This document shows, piece after piece, positions 17,742 to 25,827 of a DNA stretch of 64,000 nt. The notes beneath the pieces are model-generated. The model was not told the origin of the DNA and searched no databases. It saw only the letters and a list, made by a program, of their open reading frames with translations. The stretch comes from CAZIXN01 sp039180415. Its GTDB lineage: Bacteria > Planctomycetota > Phycisphaerae > Phycisphaerales > Phycisphaeraceae. Numbering within the stretch: the stretch's first letter is position 1; every line of letters starts with the position of its first letter. A program made the translations under genes and the position numbers. The stretch is taken from assembly GCA_039180415.1 (NCBI GenBank), contig JBCDDH010000001.1, positions 1 to 64,000 on the forward strand, in the 5' to 3' direction.

Positions 17742-18717
17742 ATCGAACCCGACGCGACGCTAGAACCAAACCCAGTGCGGCAAGCCCAACGCTCATGGGC
17801 TCCGGAACCGCTGGACCGACGAAGCTCGGTGCGTTACTGCTGCCCCAGTTGTTCAGCACCAGATTCAACTCGGCCTGATCCACGAGCGACCCGATCGTTC
17901 CGCCATCCAGGCCACGGAAGTTCACCCACTCCGCAGGGGTTGTGGCCGTGCCCCAATTGTTCAACACCAGGTTCAAGTCACCTTGCTCGACTTGCCCGTT
18001 GTCGTTGTAGTCGCCGATGAGCCCAAGCGGCGAGAAGTTAAGCGAGATCGATCCGTTCGACGCGCCCGGCCCGTCGGCGGCAGCGCCCGCAGCGCTCAGC
18101 GACACGTCGTAGAACAAGCGGTACACCCCGCCGGCTTCCAACTCGCCCGTCGTGCTACCCGAGACCGAGTTGCGGACGTTGCCGCCAAGCTCGCCGAGCG
18201 TGAACACCGTGCCGGCGCCGACATTGTCGCTCTCCAAAACCGTTTGAAACAAACCGTTGCCGCCGCTGCCCAGCGACACGCGGTACAGAATGTTGTGGAA
18301 CCCGATCCCCGACCCGATGCCGTGCCCGCCCGTCGCTTCATAGCTGATGTCCTGGACGGCCACGAAGTCGAAGCTGCCACGCAGCGATGCGTTGGGATTG
18401 TCGCCCGGACCGCGCGCGAAACTGAACGTGATCGTCAACTGATCGTCGCGGAAGTTGTAGGCCGCCGCTGCCGTGACATCCCCCGACTCGGCCTGATCGA
18501 GGGCGAAGAACGGCAGCGTGATCTGCTCGTCCAGCGGTCGGCCCACGCTGTCCGAGCCGTTGGTGTCGCTCGTCGCGACCACCTCCGTGCCGCTGTTGTT
18601 CTGGTTCGCCGAGTTCGGATCGAACACTTCGATCAGCGGCATCGCCGACGCCGCCGAAGCGAGCCCTACACCCGCACAGGCCACCACACCCACGGCCCAT
18701 CGTTGACCAACGCTCAT
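17728..18717 (-). CDS. Secreted protein with dockerin-like repeats and PEP-CTERM tail
   Basis: 329 residues: signal peptide (MSVGQRWAVGVVACAGVGLASAASA), a beta-rich middle of unknown fold, then a dockerin-type calcium loop (GDYNDNGQVEQGDLNLVLNNWG) and a second, degenerate LVDQAELNLVLNNWG copy. The PEP-CTERM tail is VPEPMSVGLAALGLVLASRR. PEP-CTERM tails are processed by exosortase (not in this window), and such dockerin-like segments are common in Phycisphaerae secreted proteins. AGGAG lies upstream of the chosen ATG. Confidence 0.8.
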   Translation of the reverse strand: MSVGQRWAVGVVACAGVGLASAASAMPLIEVFDPNSANQNNSGTEVVATSDTNGSDSVGRPLDEQITLPFFALDQAESGDVTAAAAYNFRDDQLTITFSFARGPGDNPNASLRGSFDFVAVQDISYEATGGHGIGSGIGFHNILYRVSLGSGGNGLFQTVLESDNVGAGTVFTLGELGGNVRNSVSGSTTGELEAGGVYRLFYDVSLSAAGAAADGPGASNGSISLNFSPLGLIGDYNDNGQVEQGDLNLVLNNWGTATTPAEWVNFRGLDGGTIGSLVDQAELNLVLNNWGSSNAPSFVGPAVPEPMSVGLAALGLVLASRRVRFRSP

Positions 18718-18989
18718 CGCCTCGTCTCCTCTCGACAAATGGTCCCGATCCATAGGAAACTGTGATACCGCGAATCGACCGTCATCACAAGTAAAATCCG
18801 GCGGTACGGGCCACTTGCACCTGCTCACCACATCCTGCTTCGCTTGCCAAAGAACGCGGGCAACACCCGGCCCATCGGGTTGTCCGATAGCCCGGCGGCA
18901 GGATGGGCGTAGTGAAACGACGCACCGAACGGCCTGATGGCCCGAGCAGGGCCGGCAACAAATTCAACACGCTCAAGCCGCGAACGGCG

Positions 18990-19265
18990 ATGAGCAACGC
19001 GGAGCGTCAGCTTTTGTTCCGCGACCGGCACCCGGGCTACTTCAAGAAGTACTTCGCCCGCGACAAGGCCGCTCGACTCTGTGCGGAAGGGAAACACCAA
19101 GCCCGTGCGCTCCGCACCCATGCCGAGACGCTCGCTGCCCGCTACCCGCTGTCCGTCGCCGTCATCCTTACGCCGCACCCCGACGCCCTCGCGACGTTCT
19201 GGTGCACGAAACCCCGGAAGTCTCGGAACCCCCGGCTCCGCCCACCGCCTCGGGCCCACAATTAA
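18990..19265 (+). CDS. Hypothetical small basic protein
   Basis: About 91 residues beginning MSNAERQLLFRDRHPGYFKKYF, a basic segment resembling short proteins I associate with planctomycete genomes. The middle (AVILTPHPDALATF) is more hydrophobic and the tail is arginine- and proline-rich. An in-frame start at 18903 would add 29 residues. No ribosome site is obvious. Function unknown; a chance frame is possible. Confidence 0.4.
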   Translation: MSNAERQLLFRDRHPGYFKKYFARDKAARLCAEGKHQARALRTHAETLAARYPLSVAVILTPHPDALATFWCTKPRKSRNPRLRPPPRAHN

Positions 19266-19434
19266 CCCTATTCGTGGACTCGGACGTCTCACGTCCGTCC
19301 GCGTCCATTCGCATGGTGGCCTGAAACCCGATTCCGGCCGCCCACAAACGGGAAAAAGGACGGGCGACGCAGGGCGGAGGCTTTGGCCGTGACACTTAAT
19401 TCGTGTTACGCACCTTCTGGATGACAGTATCTGG

Positions 19435-19683
19435 ATGCCATCCAACGACACACCCGCGTATCGCCACCTCGCCGAAAGCTTGGCCGCCATCCGCCGTGAT
19501 GCCGGCCATTCTCAACGTCGCCTCAATGAAACCCTCGGCCTGCCGTCCGGTGCCGTCTGCCGAATCGAGCATCGCAAACGCCGGATCGACATGATCGAAT
19601 TCGTCGCGTGGTGCCACGCGTGCGGAGTTGAACCCGGCGTTCTCCTCGACCAACTGGACGGACAAAACTCGCCGAGTTCATGA
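19435..19683 (+). CDS. Small XRE-type helix-turn-helix protein
   Basis: 82 residues with an XRE/Cro fold: YRHLAESLAAIRRDAGHSQRRLNETLGLPSGAVCRIEHRKRRID, then a helix ending GVEPGVLLDQL. The recognition helix lies around GLPSGAVCRIE. It ends 123 bp from the convergent methyltransferase stop. Controller proteins of restriction-modification systems have this size and fold, but usually lie beside the endonuclease and read the same way, so a link to the neighbouring system is only a possibility. Confidence 0.65.
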   Translation: MPSNDTPAYRHLAESLAAIRRDAGHSQRRLNETLGLPSGAVCRIEHRKRRIDMIEFVAWCHACGVEPGVLLDQLDGQNSPSS

Positions 19684-19806
19684 AGCACTGCAAAGCCTGC
19701 AGCGTCGCTCCAACCAATGTGTTTACCCGCTACCTCCGCGATCGTACCTGATGTCTACATCTGCTGCACGAGCGCTCTAATGTCGCTTTGGACCGACGTC
19801 GATGCC

Positions 19807-20499
19807 TCATGCACGCAGTTGGAATCCGCCCCGATAGCCGGCCGGCGATTCGGTCAAGCGGAGTTCGGGTTGAACGTGTCCTTTGCGTAACGCGACGTCA
19901 TGAAGCGAATTCTCTTCGACGTCTTCGTTGCCCCATTGGTCCCAACCATCACGAGGGAAACGTGCAAACAGCTCCATGCGAGGGCCGGGCGAACAGGCTT
20001 CGACGATGTCGTAGATCTCGTCAGGTTTGCGAGAATGCTCCCGTTTGCGCGTTGAGAGCAGGTTGACTTGGGTGCGTCCGGGTTGCTCGGTTCGCATCCG
20101 GCCGCGGACACCGAAGAGGATGAGTTCGGTCACATTTCGGAAGTAGAAGCCTACGCCCCGGCCGTCTGGGCCGCCGTCCTTGCGGACCTTGTACCAAACC
20201 AAATTCGATTTATACGTGAAGCCCCAAGCTTCCATGACCTGCAGACCTTGCATGAGCAGTGCGTTCGGCACCCACAGATATAGGTGAGACTTCGCCGCGG
20301 CGAGTTTCGGGACCGGCAACTCCATGATCTCCTTCAACTCCATCGTTGGGTATCGAAGCAGCCGGCGGTGTTCGGGGGCGACCTTCCCTGTCCGGTTCTG
20401 GAACTGCCAAGGCGGATCGGCGAGGATCGTGGAATAAGGCCCGCGGTACTTACCGGCCAAATCTTGAGCGGGAGACCTCGTTGCGTCGGCTTCAGACAT
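19807..20499 (-). CDS. MT-A70 family DNA adenine methyltransferase
   Basis: 230 residues with the catalytic DPPW motif in ILADPPWQFQNRTG near residue 28 and the family's HLYLWVPNALLMQGLQVMEAWGF and SNLVWYK segments. A C-terminal REHSRKPDEIYDIVE motif is typical. It should transfer a methyl group from SAM to N6 of adenine in DNA and protect it from the partner nuclease. It starts 18 bp after the BglII-type endonuclease stop, on the same strand. Base composition is visibly less GC-rich than the flanking genes, a sign of transfer. Confidence 0.88.
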   Translation of the reverse strand: MSEADATRSPAQDLAGKYRGPYSTILADPPWQFQNRTGKVAPEHRRLLRYPTMELKEIMELPVPKLAAAKSHLYLWVPNALLMQGLQVMEAWGFTYKSNLVWYKVRKDGGPDGRGVGFYFRNVTELILFGVRGRMRTEQPGRTQVNLLSTRKREHSRKPDEIYDIVEACSPGPRMELFARFPRDGWDQWGNEDVEENSLHDVALRKGHVQPELRLTESPAGYRGGFQLRA

Positions 20500-20517
20500 T
20501 GGCTTCCTTGCTTTGGG

Positions 20518-21249
20518 TCAGTCTTCAATCACGATGCTAGCAGGCAGGCCGATCAGCAGAAGCGGGCAAGGGTTGCCAACTCCGCGGTGTACCCGATCGG
20601 TCAACTTTCGCCAGTGGGTGGTCGCTTCGCCAAATTTGTCTTTGGCGAACGTATGGGCCCAGCCTTCGGCGAACGACCCCTTGCTTTCCGCGGCTTTGCT
20701 AATCAGGGTTTTCTGTCGAGGCGTGGGGGTGTAGAACTTGGCCAAGTCGGCGAGCGAACGAATACCGTTTCGGCGTGCAAAATTCAGAATGAATTCGGGG
20801 ATACGGTCGTGTAGCGACGCGCCCCGCGTGATGATCGCTCCGACAGAGATCACACCGTCGGCATGGAGCCGCTTGAAGTTTTCGAGGTCGCGGTCGTAGA
20901 ACGGGTCTTTGTTGTTCCACTCGATCTCCAGCGCAAACACCCCGTGGTCGAATCGCTTGACGTGATCGATCTCGTGTGAGATCGATTCTTTCTCAACACC
21001 ATCTACGGTTTTCTTGATCTCGAAGTTGTGTTTGATCCATCCGTGCCGGTCGCTCAAGGCGTGCCGTAGACGTTGGGTCAGTTTACCTTCGCCGCCGCCA
21101 CCTTCGACGAGTTCTTGTACCGGCAAAGAGATGTCTGTAAGCACGTCTTCAAGTTCGCTCACGGCCGCGGACATGTCATGGGACAAGATCGCTTCCGCGT
21201 GGTGCAGCGTGAGAACTTCGAAGCCTTGCTCTTTGAGCTTCCCGAACAT
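20518..21249 (-). CDS. BglII/BstYI-family type II restriction endonuclease
   Basis: 243 residues. The core SHEIDHVKRFDHGVFALEIEWNNKDPFYDRDLENFKRL resembles the BglII-type nuclease domain, with candidate metal ligands in EID and the E-I-E pair, followed by GVISVGAIITRGASL. Related enzymes (BglII, BstYI) cut at sites with a GATC core, so a similar site is likely but not shown. The gene begins only 2 bp after the sucD stop and precedes the methyltransferase. Composition is less GC-rich than sucD. Confidence 0.82.
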   Translation of the reverse strand: MFGKLKEQGFEVLTLHHAEAILSHDMSAAVSELEDVLTDISLPVQELVEGGGGEGKLTQRLRHALSDRHGWIKHNFEIKKTVDGVEKESISHEIDHVKRFDHGVFALEIEWNNKDPFYDRDLENFKRLHADGVISVGAIITRGASLHDRIPEFILNFARRNGIRSLADLAKFYTPTPRQKTLISKAAESKGSFAEGWAHTFAKDKFGEATTHWRKLTDRVHRGVGNPCPLLLIGLPASIVIED

Positions 21250-21251
21250 CG

Positions 21252-22190
21252 TTACCCCGCGAGCGCCTTACTCATCGTCGTCCCCAAGTCGGCCGGCGAC
21301 TCGGCGACGTGGCAGCCCGCGGCGCGGAGGGCGTCGAGCTTGGCTTCGGCGCCGCCTTCGCCGCCCGAAATGATCGCGCCGGCGTGGCCCATGCGGCGGC
21401 CGGGGGGGGCGGTGCGGCCGGCAATGAAGACGGTGACCGGCTTGGTGACGTTGGACTTGATGAACTCGGCGGCGGCTTCTTCGTCGGTGCCGCCGATCTC
21501 GCCGATCATGACGATGCCGTGAGTCTCGGGGTCGGCTTCGAACTTTTCGAGCAGGTCGATGAAGTTGAGGCCGCGGACGGGGTCGCCGCCGATGCCGACG
21601 CAGGTGGACTGGCCCAGGCCCTGCTGCCCGGTCTGCCAGACGGCTTCGTAGGTGAGCGTGCCGGAGCGGGAGATGATGCCGACGGCCTTGCCTTTTTCGG
21701 ATTGGCTGACGTGGGTGTGGATGTAGCCGGGCATGATGCCGATCTTGCAGCCGTCTTTGGTTTCGACGTCTTGGCCTTCGACTTTGATGCCCGGCGTGAT
21801 GACCCCCGGGCAGTTCGGGCCCAGGAGCGTGCAGTGCGGGAAGTCCTTCTGGAGCGTGCTTTTCACGCGCATCATGTCGAGCACGGGGATGTGTTCGGTG
21901 ATGCAGATGGCCAGAGTGATGCCGGCGTCGGCGGCTTCGAGGACGGCGTCGGCGGCGAAGGGCGGGGGCACGAAGATCATGGACGCGGTCGCGCCGGTTT
22001 CTTGGACGGCCTGGGCGACGGTGTCGAAGACGGGCAGGCCGTTCTCGTCGGTTTGTCCGCCCTTGTTGGGGGTAACGCCGCCGAGCATCTGGGTGCCGTA
22101 CTTAAGGCAGCCGGTGGTGTGGAACTGGCCGGCGGAGCCGGTGATGCCCTGGGTGATGACCTTGGTGTTGCCGTCGACGAGGATGCTCAT
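21252..22190 (-). CDS. sucD: Succinyl-CoA ligase (ADP-forming) subunit alpha
   Basis: 312 residues from MSILVDGNTKVITQGITG. SucD carries the phosphohistidine and the CoA-binding site of the citric-acid-cycle enzyme that makes succinate and ATP from succinyl-CoA. Visible motifs are QGITGSAGQFHT, the GPNCPGVITPG loop, GIISRSGTLTYEAV, GIGGDP and GHAGAIISGGEG with the active-site His. An open frame extends 68 codons upstream but has no family similarity. The expected partner sucC is not adjacent: the next upstream gene diverges. The restriction endonuclease follows at 2 bp. Confidence 0.95.
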   Translation of the reverse strand: MSILVDGNTKVITQGITGSAGQFHTTGCLKYGTQMLGGVTPNKGGQTDENGLPVFDTVAQAVQETGATASMIFVPPPFAADAVLEAADAGITLAICITEHIPVLDMMRVKSTLQKDFPHCTLLGPNCPGVITPGIKVEGQDVETKDGCKIGIMPGYIHTHVSQSEKGKAVGIISRSGTLTYEAVWQTGQQGLGQSTCVGIGGDPVRGLNFIDLLEKFEADPETHGIVMIGEIGGTDEEAAAEFIKSNVTKPVTVFIAGRTAPPGRRMGHAGAIISGGEGGAEAKLDALRAAGCHVAESPADLGTTMSKALAG

Positions 22191-22271
22191 GTTGCGTAAT
22201 TGGGGTTGGCGGAGGTGTTGTTCGTAGGCGTGGGAGACGGAGAATAGCGGGTGGGGGCGTAGGATGAGGGG

Positions 22272-22826
22272 ATGGAGACGGCTGCACCGGGTCAAGCCAA
22301 AGCCGAAGAATGGGTGACGGTCGGTGCGTACGCGAACGGCTGGGAAGCGGACCTGGCGTTGGGTCTGCTCCAAGCCGAGGGGTTGCCAGCTCACTTGGAG
22401 AACCGCGAATTCGTGGGGATGGACTGGACGCTCGCGGCGGCGGTGGGCTGGATCAAAGTACAGACCCCAGCGGATGTGGCCGAAGCCGCGCGGTCGGTGT
22501 TGGCCAGGATGGAGCAGAGCAGCCGGGCGGGGGACCTACACCTCGGCGAGGCGGATTTGGTGGACGCGGAGCAGTGTCTACGCTGCGGCGGAACGATGCC
22601 TGTGGGCGACCCGGTGTGTGACGCGTGCGGATGGAGTTATGGGAACGAAGAGCCCGGTGACGGAGATGGCCAGGTGTTTCGAGTCACCGAGCCCGATCGC
22701 CCCATCACTTCGCGGCAGGTCGGTGAGTGGTTGAAGTGGGTGTCGTTCTGTTTGGTCGTTGCGGTTTTGGTCTCACTTGGCCTTGGCTGGGTGATGGCGA
22801 AGTTGATCAGCCTCGGTCAAAGCTGA
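22272..22826 (+). CDS. DUF2007 protein with zinc ribbon and C-terminal membrane anchor
   Basis: 184 residues. The N-terminal 70 residues match DUF2007 (WVTVGAYANGWEADLALGLLQAEGLPAHLEN through GWIKVQTPADVAEAARSVL), a ferredoxin-like fold thought to take part in signalling. A zinc ribbon follows (CLRCGG, then CDACGW), then an acidic linker and one membrane helix (WVSFCLVVAVLVSLGLGWVM). It is probably anchored with the domains in the cytoplasm. It diverges from sucD. Confidence 0.75.
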   Translation: METAAPGQAKAEEWVTVGAYANGWEADLALGLLQAEGLPAHLENREFVGMDWTLAAAVGWIKVQTPADVAEAARSVLARMEQSSRAGDLHLGEADLVDAEQCLRCGGTMPVGDPVCDACGWSYGNEEPGDGDGQVFRVTEPDRPITSRQVGEWLKWVSFCLVVAVLVSLGLGWVMAKLISLGQS

Positions 22827-22898
22827 CCGGAACCAAAAACAACGCCCGGCCGGATGGGGCACGAGCGCTGTTGGATGGATCGGGTTTCACGTTCGGCG

Positions 22899-23747
22899 TT
22901 AGGCCGAGCGTTTGCGACGCACGAGCGCGAGGGCTCCCAGCCCCAACAGCGACGCGGTCGCGGGCTCGGGGACGATGCTGATCGTGATGGTCGCGAGGAC
23001 TTCGTCGCCGGTGATCAGGTCGTTGATGACGCGGCCGGTGACGTCGGTGGCGCCCAAGAAGGCGGAGAGGTCCGAACCGATGGTGACGACGCCGTTCTCA
23101 TCGGTCCCCAGCGTGCCGTCTTGTCCTTGAGTGAAGGCGGCGCCCAAGCCGTTGTTGATTTCGGTCGCCGCGTCGAGCACGTCGCCGGCGGTCAAGGTGA
23201 TGGTTCGGCTGGTGGTGACGTTGCCGAATTCGTCGATGAGGTTGTCGTCGTCGTCGAAGACCCGGTAGGCGAACGGGTCGTCGTTGCCGATGAACGTGTC
23301 GTTCGTGGGCACGATCATCGAGAGGAACGAGAAGTACTGGTAGGCCGAGGGGTTGATGGGCGTGACAAACCCGGTGCCGATCTCGCCGGGCTCGATAGGC
23401 GGGGCGCCGGTGGTGGTGGCGACGACGCCCTGGATGTTGCCGGGGATTCCCGGCGCGGCGGTGAAGTCGGCGGTGATCTGCGAGACGTCGCCGAGCTCGG
23501 CGATCAGCTCCACGGCGTTGGTGCCCAGGACGGCGTCGGCGGCGCTGCCGACATCGAACGAATCGAACGCGCCGTTATGGAAGCCAAACCACAGCGGCGT
23601 GATCGACAGGTCGGTGTTGTTGCCGTGGGCCACATCGATTTGGATGTCGCCGATGGCTTGAGCGCCGGCGGTGGTTTGGGTGAACGCCGGGCCCAAGCCA
23701 AGGAAGCAAGCGCAGGCGACAGCCGGGAAGCGTGACAAACGATTCAT
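22899..23747 (-). CDS. Secreted spondin-like domain protein with PEP-CTERM tail
   Basis: About 282 residues. The signal peptide starts at MNRLSRFPAVACACFLGLG; CAGGAG upstream of this ATG fixes the start, 15 codons inside the open frame. The body resembles bacterial spondin_N domains: IDVAHGNNTDLSITPLWFGFHNGAFDSF, SQITADFTAAPG, and SFLSMIVPTNDTFIG. The tail IVPEPATASLLGLGALALVRRKR is a PEP-CTERM sorting signal. Role probably extracellular matrix or surface, inferred from the domain. Confidence 0.82.
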   Translation of the reverse strand: MNRLSRFPAVACACFLGLGPAFTQTTAGAQAIGDIQIDVAHGNNTDLSITPLWFGFHNGAFDSFDVGSAADAVLGTNAVELIAELGDVSQITADFTAAPGIPGNIQGVVATTTGAPPIEPGEIGTGFVTPINPSAYQYFSFLSMIVPTNDTFIGNDDPFAYRVFDDDDNLIDEFGNVTTSRTITLTAGDVLDAATEINNGLGAAFTQGQDGTLGTDENGVVTIGSDLSAFLGATDVTGRVINDLITGDEVLATITISIVPEPATASLLGLGALALVRRKRSA

Positions 23748-23899
23748 ACAAAAGCTCCTGAATATGAACACAAACAGAATGCCCGTTGCCACGGCGGCAA
23801 CAGGGGATAAGCAACCTCCAATATGAAACAGCGGCCTCTTAGGCGTTTAGTTCGAGTTTCTTATGTTGGACTCTCCGTAGGCCCTCCACGATCGATGAA

Positions 23900-23918
23900 T
23901 CGGCGAAGAATTCGCCGA
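23900..23918. promoter_or_regulatory. Perfect 8-bp dyad upstream of the spondin gene
   Basis: TCGGCGAA-gaa-TTCGCCGA is an exact inverted repeat about 150 bp upstream of the leftward PEP-CTERM gene and 90 bp upstream of tag. It could be a repressor or activator site. No terminator-like T-run follows on either strand directly. Confidence 0.35.
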
Positions 23919-24007
23919 CACGGTGGGAAACTCGTGAGAGTTGAGAATCATTCCCGAGAATTCGTTTTTTTTTAGTTACCCCGATCGATACGGGCTACGT
24001 TGCCGGG

Positions 24008-24586
24008 ATGGACGACATTGGCCGCTGTGATTGGGCTCGGAACGCGCTGGCGATCGCATACCACGACGAGGAGTGGGGCGTGCCGTTGCGGGGGGACGAA
24101 CACCGGTGGTTCGAGTTCTTGGTTCTCGAAGGGGCGCAGGCGGGGCTGAGTTGGGACACGATCTTGAAGAAACGCGACCGCTATCGCGTCGTGTTCGACG
24201 GGTTTGATCCTCGGAAGGTCGCGCAATACGGCGACGCAAAGCAGGCGGAACTGCTCGGCGACCCGGGCATCGTGCGGAACCGGTTGAAGGTGGCGTCGGC
24301 GGTGCGGAACGCGAAGGCCTTCCTGGCGGTGCAGGACGACGTGGGCGGCTTCGACGCGTACATGTGGCAATTCGTGGATGGCGCGCCGATACAGAATCGG
24401 TTCCGCACGCTGTCGGATTTGCCCGCGAAGACACCGCTGTCGGACGCGATCAGCAAGGACCTCAAGCGGCGCGGGTTCAACTTCGTGGGCAGCACGATCG
24501 TGTACGCGCTGATGCAGGCGACCGGGATGGTCAACGACCACGTGGTGAGGTGTCCGCGGCACGCGGCGTGCGCGGCGATGGCTTGA
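24008..24586 (+). CDS. tag: DNA-3-methyladenine glycosylase I
   Basis: 192 residues. Tag excises 3-methyladenine from alkylated DNA in base-excision repair. The N-terminal RCDWARNALAIAYHDEEWGVPL and the FEFLVLEGAQAGLSW helix are family signatures, with the conserved catalytic Glu and the Trp of the base pocket. Zinc ligands are the early Cys and His (RCDW, AYHDEEW) and the C-terminal His and Cys (NDHVVRCPRH). Length is normal. Confidence 0.94.
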   Translation: MDDIGRCDWARNALAIAYHDEEWGVPLRGDEHRWFEFLVLEGAQAGLSWDTILKKRDRYRVVFDGFDPRKVAQYGDAKQAELLGDPGIVRNRLKVASAVRNAKAFLAVQDDVGGFDAYMWQFVDGAPIQNRFRTLSDLPAKTPLSDAISKDLKRRGFNFVGSTIVYALMQATGMVNDHVVRCPRHAACAAMA

Positions 24587-24678
24587 GGCGTGGGATGAAG
24601 GGGAGCCACGCTACGGGCGGCCGCGATGCGAAGAATTTCCGGTTGAACTTGCCGCGGCTTCGTGCGTAAGTTTTGGCC

Positions 24679-25677
24679 ATGAAAGTGGCCGTCTTCAGCA
24701 CCCGGAAGTACGACCGCGCGGCGTTGTCGGCCGCGGTCGAGAGCGACGTCGAATTACGTTTCCAGGAAGCGCGGCTGGTGCCGGAGACGGCGCGGCTGGC
24801 CGAGGGGTGCGACGCGGCGTGCGTGTTCGTCAACGATCAGGCGGATGCGCGGGTGATGGGCGTGTTTGCCGAACTGGGCGTGCGTGGCGTCGTGACGCGT
24901 TCGGCGGGGTTCAACCACATCGACCTGGCGTCGGCGGAGCGGCACGGGATCCCGGTGTTGCGGGTGCCGGCGTATTCGCCCCACGGGGTGGCGGAGCACG
25001 CGTTGGCGCTGATGCTCACGCTCAACCGGCGGACCCACCGCGCGTACAACCGGGTGCGCGAGGGCAACTTCGCGCTCGACGGCCTGATGGGCTTCGAGAT
25101 GCACGGCAAGACGGCGGGTGTGATCGGCACGGGGCTGATCGGGGCGTCGATGTGCCGCATCCTGTTGGGCCTGGGTTGCGAGGTGCTGGCGTTCGACGTG
25201 AACCAGCGGGCCGATCTTCAAGACGCCGGAGTGAAGTACCGCGCGATGGACGACCTGCTCCCGGCGTGCGACATCCTCACGCTGCACTGCCCGCTGTTGG
25301 ATTCGACGCGGAACCTGATCGACGGGCAGACGCTGGAGAAGCTGCGGGACCACGCGATGCTGATCAATACGTCGCGCGGTGGGCTGGTGGACACGGGGGC
25401 GGTGTACGCGGCGCTGCGTTCGGGTCGGCTGGGCTCGCTGGGCATCGACGTGTACGAGGAAGAAGACAAGCTGTTCTTCGAGGACCGCAGCGAGCACGGC
25501 GTGACGGACGAGCTGATCGCGCGGCTGGTGGCGCTGCCGAACGTGCTGATTACGGGGCACCAGGCGTTTTTCACCCGGGAAGCGGTGGACAAGATTGCGG
25601 CGACCACGGCGGCGAATCTGGAGCTGGTGCGGAGTGGCGTGCCGGAAGAGCACGAACGGCGGGTCCGGCCGCGCTGA
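24679..25677 (+). CDS. ldhA: D-2-hydroxyacid dehydrogenase (D-lactate dehydrogenase type)
   Basis: 332 residues. NAD-dependent reduction of a 2-oxo acid such as pyruvate to the D-hydroxy acid. Visible are RSAGFNHIDLASAERHGIPVLRVPAYSPHGVAEHA, the Rossmann GTGLIGASMCRILLGLG, INTSRGGLVDTGAV with the substrate Arg, the GIDVYEEEDKLFFED segment typical of the LdhA subgroup, and the catalytic His in LITGHQAFFT. It lies 90 bp after tag on the same strand. Confidence 0.9.
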   Translation: MKVAVFSTRKYDRAALSAAVESDVELRFQEARLVPETARLAEGCDAACVFVNDQADARVMGVFAELGVRGVVTRSAGFNHIDLASAERHGIPVLRVPAYSPHGVAEHALALMLTLNRRTHRAYNRVREGNFALDGLMGFEMHGKTAGVIGTGLIGASMCRILLGLGCEVLAFDVNQRADLQDAGVKYRAMDDLLPACDILTLHCPLLDSTRNLIDGQTLEKLRDHAMLINTSRGGLVDTGAVYAALRSGRLGSLGIDVYEEEDKLFFEDRSEHGVTDELIARLVALPNVLITGHQAFFTREAVDKIAATTAANLELVRSGVPEEHERRVRPR

Positions 25678-25827
25678 GGGGGTCGGCGGCCCGCACCCGG
25701 GTTTTGGCGGCCAGGTTTTCCCGTAGATCGGGCACGGAATACCGGGGCCGGCCGGTACGATGACGATCGGTTGGCCGCGATCGATGTCGCGGCGGAGGTC
25801 TTTGGAAACCCACGACAGGGGACCGAC

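Noticed and set aside
19396..19665. 89-codon frame opposite the small HTH gene
   Set aside because: The + strand frame encodes a coherent helix-turn-helix; the opposite frame does not resemble any family.
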